Of a DNA stretch of 64,000 bases, positions 56,035 to 63,241 are shown piece after piece. The position numbers were made by a program, and so were the translations under genes. Under the pieces are notes generated by a model. The model worked only from the letters and a program-made list of their open reading frames with translations, was not told the origin of the DNA and did no database searches. Numbering within the stretch: position 1 is the stretch's first letter; each line of letters opens with the position of its first letter. This DNA comes from Marinicella pacifica (GTDB lineage Bacteria; Pseudomonadota; Gammaproteobacteria; Xanthomonadales; Marinicellaceae), in assembly GCF_014636635.1 (NCBI RefSeq), contig NZ_BMEO01000005.1, positions 25,963 to 89,962 of the forward strand. Direction: 5' to 3'.

Positions 56035-56784
56035 ATGAAACACCTTGGCATCATCGGCAGTGGCTGGCTGGCGCAGGCCATGGCGCGAGCCTGGCAAAAC
56101 CAATACCGGCTTACCCTTACCACCCGCCATAAAGACAAACAACAAGAACTTATTCAGCAGGGCTTTGATTGTTTAATTTACAACATGGGCGATGACTTCG
56201 CGCGCTTAGCTGACATTGATTGCCTGATTATCGCCACCACCAGCAAAGACCTGAACGCCCACCGGCAATTAATGAATCAACTCAAAAACCACCCTGACAT
56301 ACCGGTATTATTCACTTCATCAACCTCGGTTTACCCCAATGATGGAAAAACCCATGGAGAAGACAGCCCCGATATCAAAACCGACCATCCCCTGTATTTG
56401 ATTGAACAATGTCTGCAAAAGTACCCAAAAACAACCGTGATTCGCTGCGGCGGTTTAATCGGCCCCGGTCGCCATCCGGGGCGTTTTTTCCAAAACAAAG
56501 CCATCCCTTCACCCAAAGCACCGGTGAATTTACTGCCTTTACAAGATGCCATCGGCGTTTTCGAGCATCTGATTGAACAACAAATAACCGGCACCACCGT
56601 GAATGCTTGCCATAATGAACATCCGGCCAAAGGTGAATATTACCCGAAAATGGCCCAATCCATCGGTCTGCCCACCCCTGAAATCGGCCACGATGACAGC
56701 CCCGGAAAAACCGTCGACACCCGGCGTTTAACCAACGAACTGAACTATTCCTTCAAAAGCGATATTTGGCAAATCGAAGACTAA
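56035..56784 (+). CDS. NAD(P)-dependent epimerase-like protein (YeeZ type)
   Basis: 249 aa. N-terminal Rossmann motif MKHLGIIGSGWLAQAMARA (GxGxxA), FTSSTSVYPNDGKTHGEDSP (S-x-Y pattern) and VIRCGGLIGPGRHPGRF typical of the YeeZ/extended SDR group. The Lys of the usual Y-x3-K is not obvious, so a non-canonical or structural dehydrogenase is possible. Substrate unknown. Directly follows dcd. Confidence 0.8.
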   Translation: MKHLGIIGSGWLAQAMARAWQNQYRLTLTTRHKDKQQELIQQGFDCLIYNMGDDFARLADIDCLIIATTSKDLNAHRQLMNQLKNHPDIPVLFTSSTSVYPNDGKTHGEDSPDIKTDHPLYLIEQCLQKYPKTTVIRCGGLIGPGRHPGRFFQNKAIPSPKAPVNLLPLQDAIGVFEHLIEQQITGTTVNACHNEHPAKGEYYPKMAQSIGLPTPEIGHDDSPGKTVDTRRLTNELNYSFKSDIWQIED

Positions 56785-56792
56785 AATAAGGC

Positions 56793-57040
56793 ACAGATGC
56801 GAAGCATCTTAGCGCAATACCGGCGCAGGCCGGTACCCAGCGTCTTTGAGAATAATCTCACGCTATCAAAATAAAGTTCAACCACAAAGAACACCAAGAA
56901 CACACAAAGTTCACAAAGAAAGAAGATTAAAAAACGACATTGTGACCTTTGAGAAAACCTTTGCGATCTCTGTGGTAAAAAAATTAGTTAACCTCTGGAT
57001 GATTCCGTACCGTCCCAGGCCGGTACCCAGTATCTTTAGA
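56793..57040. repeat. cluster of dispersed palindromic repeats
   Basis: Holds a GATGC-GAA-GCATC hairpin (56796-56808), ACCGGC-GCAG-GCCGGT with the tail ACCCAGCGTCTTTGAGAA (56819-56854), an A/C-rich stretch at 56876-56920 (CCACAAAGAACACCAAGAAC and similar), and a second copy CCGTCCCAGGCCGGTACCCA (57010-57040) in which one stem arm is degraded. Related to 28772-28806. No gene seen from 56785 to 57103. Confidence 0.6.
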
Positions 57041-57103
57041 CCTTAACTTGCAGAATAAAACACCGGTATGCAGGTAGGCTTCCTACTGCCCTTTGAACCT
57101 GCC

Positions 57104-58003
57104 CTATTCCTCTTCGTCAAAATCACTTTGGCTGACCGCCCGGTAATAATCCACAATCACCGCCGCCGTCTGGTTATCATCGGAACGCGCTGAAATATGC
57201 GGCGTCACCGTAATTTTCTCATGGGTCCAAAAAGGATGCGCCTCAGGCAAAGGCTCCTCGACAAACACATCCAGCACCGCATGCCGTATGACCTTGTTAT
57301 CCAACGCAGCGATTAAATCCTGTTCATGCACATGACCGCCACGACCCACATTGATGAGCACTGTATGCGGCTGACACCAGGATAAGGTTTCCCGGTTAAT
57401 CACCTCGCGGGTGTCTTGATTGAGCGGCACCAGCACCACCAGATAGTCACTGGCCTGGCAGACTTTTTTCAAACCCGACCGGCCTTGAAAGCAGGGATGC
57501 GCCGGGTGTTGCTGGCTCCGGGTCCAGGCCACGGTGTTAAAACCCAAATCGCGACACCGATCCGCCACAAACTCGCCCAGGGCGCCCAGACCCAAAAAAC
57601 CCACGGTGGGACTGGCATCGGTTTCCAGCACCTGCCACTGATGTTGCTTTTGTTGCTGCCGGTAGTTAGTGAGGTTGCGCCAGTCCTGCAGCACATACGC
57701 CAGCACATACTGTGCCATGCGCTGCTGTAACGACAAGGTCATCACCCGCAGTTGCTGATAACGCGCATCAATGGCTTGATCGGCGATGATATGATCCATA
57801 CCGGCACCCAGAGAAGTCACCGCTTTTAAGTTGGGAAAATTGTCAGTCACGCCCGCCGGGTGTTGCCACAGCACCGCCAACGTCACCGCATCCGGATCGG
57901 TAATATCCGGCCACACTTGCACCGACACATCCGGCAAAAACTGCCGCAACAACTGCGCCAGACCGTCACTCGGTCGATCGGTAATAATCAGTGCAATACC
58001 CAT
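57104..58003 (-). CDS. ghrA: glyoxylate/hydroxypyruvate reductase A-like dehydrogenase
   Basis: 299 aa, 2-hydroxyacid dehydrogenase family. TVGFLGLGALGEFVADRCRD (nucleotide fold), VLVPLNQDTREVINRE, TVLINVGRGGHVHEQDLIAA, and EEPLPEAHPFWTHEKITVTP with His (catalytic). Start at 58003 (MGIALIITDRPSDG); a longer frame reaching 58213 reads through rppH. Reduces glyoxylate or hydroxypyruvate; the exact substrate is by similarity. It starts 13 bp after the rppH stop. Confidence 0.9.
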   Translation of the reverse strand: MGIALIITDRPSDGLAQLLRQFLPDVSVQVWPDITDPDAVTLAVLWQHPAGVTDNFPNLKAVTSLGAGMDHIIADQAIDARYQQLRVMTLSLQQRMAQYVLAYVLQDWRNLTNYRQQQKQHQWQVLETDASPTVGFLGLGALGEFVADRCRDLGFNTVAWTRSQQHPAHPCFQGRSGLKKVCQASDYLVVLVPLNQDTREVINRETLSWCQPHTVLINVGRGGHVHEQDLIAALDNKVIRHAVLDVFVEEPLPEAHPFWTHEKITVTPHISARSDDNQTAAVIVDYYRAVSQSDFDEEE

Positions 58004-58016
58004 AAAAATGACCTGC

Positions 58017-58490
58017 TTAAAGCTTCGCCAATGGTGCCAGATGCCGCAAAGCCCGTTGATAGACTTTCCGTTTAAAATGAATGACATTATGCGCTGGGTA
58101 CCAAAAGTCCACCCAACGATAACACTGAAACTCCGGCGAAGAGGTGCAATTAAAATCAACCTTTGACTCATCCTCAAGAAGCCTGAGCAAATAATACACT
58201 TGCTTTTGACCAACGAACGCAGGATCAGAATCCTTCTTCATAAATTTTTTGGGCAACTGGTAATGCAACCATTCTGGTGTACACCCGAGCACATCCACAT
58301 GCTTCGGTTTCAAACCAATTTCCTCATATAATTCCCTGAACATGGCTTCCTCAGCGGTTTCATCTTTGTTTATTCCGCCTTGAGGAAATTGCCAACCGGA
58401 CCCCCGCGTCCGCTTAGCCCAAAAAACCTGTCCGTCATCATCAAGCAAGATGATACCCACATTGGGGCGAAAACCATCTCGATCTAACAT
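58017..58490 (-). CDS. rppH: RNA pyrophosphohydrolase
   Basis: 157-aa Nudix enzyme that removes pyrophosphate from mRNA 5' ends to trigger decay. DGFRPNVGIILLDDDGQVFW, Nudix box GGINKDETAEEAMFRELYEEIG (first 20 residues GGINKDETAEEAMFRELYEE), LHYQLPKKF and the VGQKQVYYLLRLL strand are as in E. coli RppH. Upstream lies the repeat-rich region. Confidence 0.95.
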   Translation of the reverse strand: MLDRDGFRPNVGIILLDDDGQVFWAKRTRGSGWQFPQGGINKDETAEEAMFRELYEEIGLKPKHVDVLGCTPEWLHYQLPKKFMKKDSDPAFVGQKQVYYLLRLLEDESKVDFNCTSSPEFQCYRWVDFWYPAHNVIHFKRKVYQRALRHLAPLAKL

Positions 58491-58612
58491 GATGATAAAA
58501 AATATTTAAACTGCATTCATTGTTTCAAAAAATCCCCCCCGGCACAAGCAAAAGTTAACAGCTTCCCTAATCGAATAAAAATCAAGCTGTTATCCTCGTG
58601 CTTGATCCGAGA

Positions 58613-58635
58613 AAAATTCTTCTGGAAAGAATTTT
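58613..58635. repeat. hairpin with CTGGA loop (second copy)
   Basis: Stem AAAATTCTT / AAGAATTTT around CTGGA. Compared with the hairpin at 2728-2750 the loop is identical and two stem pairs have changed together. Confidence 0.6.
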
Positions 58636-58882
58636 ACAAATAACGTCCAAGTTATCTGCCCTTCGGGTTACATGAAAATATTTTCCCGAAATATTTTTCA
58701 TGTAAACTCTTTAGGGTGAGTCTCAAGGATGAGACGAATAATCTACTGACCTTATCGCGATAACTTAAAAACATCCCCACGTCATCCTCGGGCTTGACCC
58801 GAGGACCTCCTAACGCTAACGCAAATCAAAAAAAATCCTGATGCAACGTTATCGGATTTGATCCGATAACCCAGTATAGTAA

Positions 58883-58899
58883 GATGGGCTCCGCCCATC
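58883..58899 (+). repeat. REP sequence a
   Basis: GATGGGC-TCC-GCCCATC, 6 bp before the 3' end of the RAYT gene. Same family as the copies at 59476, 59542, 59598 and 62149. Confidence 0.75.
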
Positions 58900-58904
58900 A
58901 AAAC

Positions 58905-59441
58905 CTAATGATAATCCTTCAACTCAGTAAAATCACACCAATTTAAATCATAAAACCCATTTTCAACAAATCGCATAAATGATGAATGTGACCACTCACA
59001 AGGCTTGTCCACTAATCCATGTTTAACCGGATTAAAGTGAATATAGTCAGTTAAATGGTTTAACTCTAACTCATCCCGAATGGTGTGCTCATAGAACCGC
59101 CTTTGCCATACACCACTTTCTCTTTTATTTATTTTGCTTATTGACACCTCTTTTGACAATTCAGTTTTTAAATCCTGTGGTAAGCTTTTTGAAAATTTTA
59201 TTTTGATTAGTGACACCATCTTCGGGTAATCAACTATGTATCGTGGTCTAATAATCATATGAAAATGCTCTGGCATAACCGCAATGGCGTGTACCTTAAA
59301 ATGAACCTGATTTTTAACCGTTTTTAAAGCTAACTTGAATTCAGCCATATATTCTGACAAAAGTGCACGTTTTCGGTTATTGATAGCCACCGTGATAAAT
59401 ACACAGCTGTTTTCTACAAAAACCCTTCTGAAGTTTGGCAT
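58905..59441 (-). CDS. REP-associated tyrosine transposase (RAYT)
   Basis: 178-aa Y1 transposase domesticated to move REP sequences. HUH motif VMPEHFHMII near residue 55 and the catalytic Tyr in LNHLTDYIHFNPVKHGLVDK near residue 135; WSHSSF at the C-terminus is common in this family. The gene is bracketed by REP palindromes (58883-58899 and 59476-59496) with two more just beyond. The AT-rich composition fits the accessory region. Confidence 0.9.
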   Translation of the reverse strand: MPNFRRVFVENSCVFITVAINNRKRALLSEYMAEFKLALKTVKNQVHFKVHAIAVMPEHFHMIIRPRYIVDYPKMVSLIKIKFSKSLPQDLKTELSKEVSISKINKRESGVWQRRFYEHTIRDELELNHLTDYIHFNPVKHGLVDKPCEWSHSSFMRFVENGFYDLNWCDFTELKDYH

Positions 59442-59475
59442 ATATAGATTTTAGCATATCACCCTCATTCATTGC

Positions 59476-59496
59476 GTAGGATGGGCTTCGCCCATC
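59476..59496 (+). repeat. REP sequence b
   Basis: GTAG tetranucleotide plus GATGGGC-TTC-GCCCATC, upstream of the RAYT start. The GTAG head is the usual guide tetranucleotide position. Confidence 0.75.
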
Positions 59497-59541
59497 GAAA
59501 ATTGAAGCTTTATTTCAAAATCAAAACCTTAAAATTATATT

Positions 59542-59562
59542 GTAGGATGAGCTCTGCTCATC
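59542..59562 (+). repeat. REP sequence c
   Basis: GTAG plus GATGAGC-TCT-GCTCATC: same design as copy b with one compensated stem pair. Confidence 0.75.
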
Positions 59563-59597
59563 ATACTGCCCAATTTTACGAACCACTGTAATCATTT

Positions 59598-59618
59598 GAT
59601 GGGCGGAGCCCATCCTAC
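59598..59618 (-). repeat. REP sequence d (inverted)
   Basis: GATGGGC-GGA-GCCCATC followed by CTAC, the reverse orientation of copies b and c. Copies c and d form a head-to-head BIME-like pair. Confidence 0.75.
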
Positions 59619-59622
59619 TTTT

Positions 59623-60084
59623 CTATTTATCATTAATACCTATTATAAATAAGTATGTGCAAAATAAACCATACGTTAAACATACCCAAAACCATGGCCA
59701 CAATTTCTCAATTAAATTTAATAGCGAAGCTGGCTTTTTATTAAACACTTCAGAGAAAATAACCCCCAATAAAATACTAATAATTAATCCACAAATTAAT
59801 AAAACTATTTTCCTTTTACCGGATGATTTGAATTTAAAACAGGCAACGATATTAAGCAATAACACGCTAAAAAATGTTAGTAAAGAACAAATAACTAATA
59901 CCGCTTCTAATGCATAGAAGGGTTCTCTCTTCCCTAAAACCAAATTATTAAACAGGGTAAGACAAGCAGAAAAAGCCACGGTTAAAATTAAAACGTAAAT
60001 CCATCCTTTCTTCCAGTTAAGGGGTAAGTTTGTAACTTTTTCAGGCGTTAGCATTTTAACCGAATTTAACTTCATTAACTTCAC
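59623..60084 (-). CDS. unrecognised four-helix membrane protein A
   Basis: 153 aa, not recognised. Four hydrophobic helices (about 28-48, 58-82, 90-110, 125-148) with short loops, N-terminus probably inside. The start is a GTG at 60084, or ATG at 60075. It directly follows its neighbour of similar size and layout, so the two may act together. AT-rich and Lys/Ile/Asn-rich codon use suggests recent acquisition. Confidence 0.6.
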   Translation of the reverse strand: MKLMKLNSVKMLTPEKVTNLPLNWKKGWIYVLILTVAFSACLTLFNNLVLGKREPFYALEAVLVICSLLTFFSVLLLNIVACFKFKSSGKRKIVLLICGLIISILLGVIFSEVFNKKPASLLNLIEKLWPWFWVCLTYGLFCTYLFIIGINDK

Positions 60085-60516
60085 TCAACCACTCCTAGAC
60101 CTATACAATCCTTTTAAAAATACAAATCCTAACAAAGCCCCATATACAACGCTGATGTAAAAAATTGGTCTTATGTTTTTTAATTCATTAACCAAACCCT
60201 CTGACAAATCATAATCAAAGCCTGAATAATCTAAACCAATGAGTAACCCAAGTATAAACCCAATGATAACAATTTTAGTTTTACTAAACTTCATCATCTT
60301 AATCAGCAGAAAAGAAGAAAAATGCAATATTAATAAAAATGGCATTACAAATACTAACCCAAATATAAAAACCGTGACCATATTCCCGTAAAGTTTTAAT
60401 TCAAAAATTTTATCAAGATTAGTAATTAGCATAAAAACAAATGAAAAAATCACATGAGCACATAAACAATATAACCATGCCATCAACCAATTAGGTTTAT
60501 TAATATATTTGCTCAC
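60085..60516 (-). CDS. unrecognised four-helix membrane protein B
   Basis: 143 aa, not recognised. Four hydrophobic segments (about 10-32, 45-72, 80-95, 115-135), ending KGLYRSRSG. First of the two-gene unit with protein A (adjacent, no gap). AT-rich. No catalytic motif visible, and the order of helices and lack of conserved charged residues give no clue to function. Confidence 0.55.
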   Translation of the reverse strand: MSKYINKPNWLMAWLYCLCAHVIFSFVFMLITNLDKIFELKLYGNMVTVFIFGLVFVMPFLLILHFSSFLLIKMMKFSKTKIVIIGFILGLLIGLDYSGFDYDLSEGLVNELKNIRPIFYISVVYGALLGFVFLKGLYRSRSG

Positions 60517-60571
60517 ATTTAATTACCTATAGTCTCTTTGAATTAAACAATACCTATATCAGGTTTTTTTA

Positions 60572-60875
60572 TCACCCACCCATCCCACTCACAAAAGTAT
60601 CCACATAGTGCGTGACTTTCTGGATCAGGCGTTCAGCGGTGGTGGCGCGTTCTTTGAGTTTGGGCCGGGTTTTCATCATGTTGATGACGTCTTCGCGCAT
60701 GGGTTGGCGGTTGGTAAAAAGGAAATCGCCGATAACGGATTCGAACTTCTCGGCAATGAAATAATGATGTGCTTGTCCCATATCGATTACTCCATGATGA
60801 TCCATACTCCAAACCCAGCCCGGCCAAATGCTTAATCAGATTGTTTTCGAGGGTTTGTTCGGATTGGGTGGTCAT
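60572..60875 (-). pseudogene. hsdR: HsdR remnant (type I restriction subunit with internal deletion)
   Basis: The 5' piece starts at 60875 and gives MTTQSEQTLENNLIKHLAGL GLEY, the pattern of an HsdR N-terminus. In another frame from about 60805 to 60572 comes a C-terminal-like piece: AEKFESVIGDFLFTNRQPMR and PKLKERATTAERLIQKVTHY. A whole HsdR is around 1000 aa, so the middle (nuclease and helicase) has been lost. Its start overlaps the fic stop by 4 bp. The HsdR assignment is from memory of both termini and is moderately sure. Confidence 0.55.
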
Positions 60876-62008
60876 TGACGGTCATCCTTGAACAGTCGAA
60901 TGTAATCATGAAACAAGTACATTTTACCCCTTTTCTCTCCGGTGATTTCTCGCAATATTTTCAACCGTTCCATTTCTTCCACAATTTTATAGGCCGTAAC
61001 CAATGATGTATCAATTAATTCAGCAATCATTTGTGCATTGGTAATTGGTCTTTTATACAATGAATCTAACACTTTGATAATCTGTGCACTGCGCTTACTT
61101 TTTTCATTCACATCTTTTTCTAACTGAGATTTTAATAAAAGAATGCGATCAAATGTTTCAACACCTTTTCGTGCAGTTTCAATAACACCAGTGAGGAAAA
61201 ATTTAAACCACTGCTTGATGTCATCATGCGTTCTCACGCGCATCAAATTGTCATAATATAAATCTCGGTGCTGTTCAAAAAAATCAGACAAGTACAAAAC
61301 CGGTTGCTTAAGAATACCCTTCTCAACCAAATACAAAGTGATCAACAACCTACCCACACGACCATTACCGTCTAAAAATGGGTGAATGGTTTCAAACTGG
61401 TAATGCATCAAAGCCACTTTCAACAAATCGGGCAAGTAATACTCTTCAGAATGCACAAAATTTTCCAAATCACCCATCAATTCACCGATGGATGCACTGA
61501 CTGGCGGTATAAAAGTGGCATCATTTAATGTCGCCCCACCAATCCAGTTTTGTGATCGCCTGAATTCACCAGGTAATTTATGTTTACCTCGCACACCTTG
61601 TAACAAGGTTTGATGCGTTTGTTTTATCAATCGAGTAGAAAAAGGCACTTTTTCTAAGGATTGAATGGCTTGGTTCATCGCCGAAATGTAATTGATGACC
61701 TCATCCCAATCATCGCGCTTGTCTAAATCTATGTCTTCACGGGACATCAAAGCCTCTTCAATATTGGTCTGCGTACCTTCAATTTTATTACTTTGTGTGG
61801 CCTCTTTAACAACATGCATACTGATGAACATATCGATATTGGGCACATGTTCAGAAAACATATCCAAACGACCCAGCTGACGATCTGCCTGAGAAAGTAG
61901 CTTTAAAACCTCCATGTCATCAATTAACCAAAAACGATGAATAAATTCCGGCTGAAAGCTTTTGTAATCTTTTTGCTTTATCCAGTGTCCTGCTTTAAAT
62001 TGTTTCAT
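60872..62008 (-). CDS. Fic family protein (AMP transferase-like)
   Basis: 378 aa. Fic core motif HPFLDGNGRVGRLLITLYL near residue 205, N-terminal Fic_N region with the inhibitory motif SNKIEGTQ (S-x3-E-G) near residue 75, so activity is probably self-inhibited, and a C-terminal winged helix (NAQMIAELIDTSLVTAYKIV) that may bind the operator upstream. Fic enzymes AMPylate target proteins such as gyrase. The gene overlaps the HsdR remnant, a frequent setting in type I restriction loci. Confidence 0.92.
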   Translation of the reverse strand: MKQFKAGHWIKQKDYKSFQPEFIHRFWLIDDMEVLKLLSQADRQLGRLDMFSEHVPNIDMFISMHVVKEATQSNKIEGTQTNIEEALMSREDIDLDKRDDWDEVINYISAMNQAIQSLEKVPFSTRLIKQTHQTLLQGVRGKHKLPGEFRRSQNWIGGATLNDATFIPPVSASIGELMGDLENFVHSEEYYLPDLLKVALMHYQFETIHPFLDGNGRVGRLLITLYLVEKGILKQPVLYLSDFFEQHRDLYYDNLMRVRTHDDIKQWFKFFLTGVIETARKGVETFDRILLLKSQLEKDVNEKSKRSAQIIKVLDSLYKRPITNAQMIAELIDTSLVTAYKIVEEMERLKILREITGEKRGKMYLFHDYIRLFKDDRQ

Positions 62009-62010
62009 AC

Positions 62011-62039
62011 TATTAAATAAGCTTGTATGCTATTTAATA
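62011..62039. promoter_or_regulatory. palindrome upstream of the fic gene
   Basis: TATTAAATA (62011-62019) and its complement TATTTAATA (62031-62039) with centres 20 bp apart, two helical turns. Another TATTAAATA half site is at 62093-62101 and a shorter TATTTAA at 62072-62078. Candidate operator for the Fic protein's own winged helix. Confidence 0.55.
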
Positions 62040-62148
62040 TCTTACAATTTTTTTTAATTAACCACCATCGCTATTTAAGTTTTTGGCATTTTTATTAAAT
62101 AGTGAGTTGCTTTATTTCATATTTTGTCTATTTTGTGAAATAATCACT

Positions 62149-62169
62149 GCAGGATGGGCTCAGCCCATT
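62149..62169 (+). repeat. REP sequence e (degraded)
   Basis: GCAG plus GATGGGC-TCA-GCCCATT: the last stem base pair and head are mutated relative to copies b to d. Lies between fic and the HEPN remnant. Confidence 0.6.
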
Positions 62170-62208
62170 TATTACTATTTTAATTGGCTGACTTTTTCAG
62201 GAAAGCTG

Positions 62209-62396
62209 CTAAGCAGCCAGCGATAACGCATGAGCAGCCCCGTAAGACAGTAAAAACTGACTGTCCATCGATAAATCATTCCATTGGGCATCCTTTATTT
62301 TATTATTGCGGTTTTTATCATCCCATCAAATTCAGACTGATTAAAAGGCTCCTTGTGTAGCTGTCCGGTTTTGACTAAATTGTCTAATATCTCCAT
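62209..62396 (-). pseudogene. HEPN-domain gene remnant, frameshifted and truncated
   Basis: From the ATG at 62396 the frame gives MEILDNLVKTGQLHKEPFNQ then SEFDGMIKTAIIK. After a frameshift near 62300 the next frame reads KDAQWNDLSMDSQFLLSYGA AHALSLAA before TAG at 62209-62211. HEPN partners of MNT proteins read 'LVRIGQLKAEP..AEFDGMV..LADA..LSLESRFDLAYNAAHALALAALRWHGYR', so the match runs on in order but the R-x4-6-H catalytic part is gone. It starts 5 bp after the MNT stop, so it was its partner. Confidence 0.75.
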
Positions 62397-62401
62397 GAAA
62401 C

Positions 62402-63010
62402 TTAAGCCGCGTAATCCTGATTAAATTGCGCTTCGCCTTTTATCCATAAAATTTCATGCGACAGGACTTGTGTGATGAAATGTTGATTTTCATTTATTCG
62501 TGTCTGAAATTCATCCGGCGTGTAAATGGTGGGATTGATAGTTCGACCCAATTGCTGTTCGGCTTCGGATAAAGTCGCCATCACATTTGCATAGCTTAAA
62601 TCCTCAGCGACAATCATTAAATCAATGTCACTTTCAGCATGATCGCGACCCTTAGCCACTGAACCATAAATAAAAGCATACTTAACATCTGGCAGAATAT
62701 TTTCTAAGGCAGATTCGACACTGCCCACAACCCCAAAGGTTTTTATAACAATGCCTTTTAATTCATGAAAAATGGGATTGTCAGAATTAGCCTGAAAATG
62801 CATTTGATTGCCCTGCTTACGCACAGTTAACAATCCGGCCGCCGTTAATTTATCTAATTCACGCCTAACCGTGCCTTTCCCCATATCCACCAGATTAACG
62901 AGTTCATTGAAATAAAAGCTTTTTTCCGTTTGCCCATACAAAATCCCCAAAACCTTCTGTTGAGTTTTGGTAAACAAAGCTTCGCCAATGTTTAAATGAT
63001 TAGATTTCAT
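62402..63010 (-). CDS. MNT nucleotidyltransferase-fold protein with wHTH, antitoxin-like
   Basis: 202 aa. N-terminal winged helix (about 10-75: FTKTQQKVLGILYGQTEKSF, then MGKGTVRRELDKLTAAGLLT) and a C-terminal minimal nucleotidyltransferase with YGSVAKGRDHAESDIDLMIV (G-S-x10-D-x-D). Such proteins with HEPN partners form toxin-antitoxin or polyAMPylating pairs; here only the MNT part is intact. Two operator-like sites precede it, consistent with self-regulation through the winged helix. Confidence 0.85.
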   Translation of the reverse strand: MKSNHLNIGEALFTKTQQKVLGILYGQTEKSFYFNELVNLVDMGKGTVRRELDKLTAAGLLTVRKQGNQMHFQANSDNPIFHELKGIVIKTFGVVGSVESALENILPDVKYAFIYGSVAKGRDHAESDIDLMIVAEDLSYANVMATLSEAEQQLGRTINPTIYTPDEFQTRINENQHFITQVLSHEILWIKGEAQFNQDYAA

Positions 63011-63015
63011 AAAAG

Positions 63016-63057
63016 ACCCAATATGGGTACTATAAGACCCTTTTTGGGACTTTTCAA
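63016..63057 (-). promoter_or_regulatory. MNT promoter with two operator-like sites
   Basis: On the minus strand TTGAAA (63057-63052), 17-bp spacer, TATAGT (63034-63029), start near 63022. A palindrome ACCCAATATGGGT (63016-63028) sits on the start point, and a second related element, ACCC-TTTTT-GGGA (63037-63049), is in the spacer. The two AAGACCC-N5-GGG units are 21 bp apart. The leader is about 12 nt. Confidence 0.6.
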
Positions 63058-63214
63058 TAGATATATTCTGATATTTTGTTAACTTAGTCTGATTTGATGC
63101 CTGTCCCTGATTGTTTCCTGATTGTTTTATTCTGCTTAAAGGGTACTGACCCCTTTATTTACCTTCAATTAGTGCCTGTCCCGTATTATTTTCATGGTCT
63201 GCTTACTTATTATG
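63058..63214. other. intergenic sequence with short repeats next to the IS
   Basis: No gene. TGCCTGTCCC is repeated (63098-63107 and 63173-63182), TGATTGTTT occurs twice between them, and AAAGGGT-ACTG-ACCCCTTT (63138-63156) is an imperfect palindrome. Confidence 0.4.
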
Positions 63215-63240
63215 GTGGATTCCAGTTGCAAGTGCAACGG
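63215..63240. mobile_element. terminal region of the IS30-family element
   Basis: The stretch just after the transposase stop contains the 14-bp palindrome GTTGCA-AG-TGCAAC (63225-63238) preceded by GTGGATTCCA, matching the style of IS30 ends. The other end lies outside the window, so the true inverted repeat cannot be checked. Confidence 0.5.
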
Positions 63241-63241
63241 G

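Larger units (their letters stand above)
58491..58904. other. repeat-rich intergenic region before the RAYT gene
   Basis: About 410 bp without a gene. It holds three palindromes of a CTCG/CGAG-type family: an imperfect TCCTCGTGCTTGATCCGAGA (58593-58612), CCTCGGG-CTTGA-CCCGAGG (58786-58804), and GTTATCGGAT-TTG-ATCCGATAAC (58848-58870). It also has the CTGGA hairpin at 58613-58635, an ATAAC/GTTAT hairpin, a CATGAAAATATTT palindrome (58671-58702), GTCTCA/TGAGAC (58720-58735), and a REP copy at 58883-58899. Confidence 0.6.

Noticed and set aside
58004..58213. N-terminal extension of ghrA from 58213
   Set aside because: It overlaps rppH in another frame and the family begins at MGIALIITDRP.
60633..60805. 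Frame continuing past GLEY as a real protein in the HsdR remnant
   Set aside because: After the deletion point the sequence in that frame is a shadow of the C-terminal HsdR piece in another frame.
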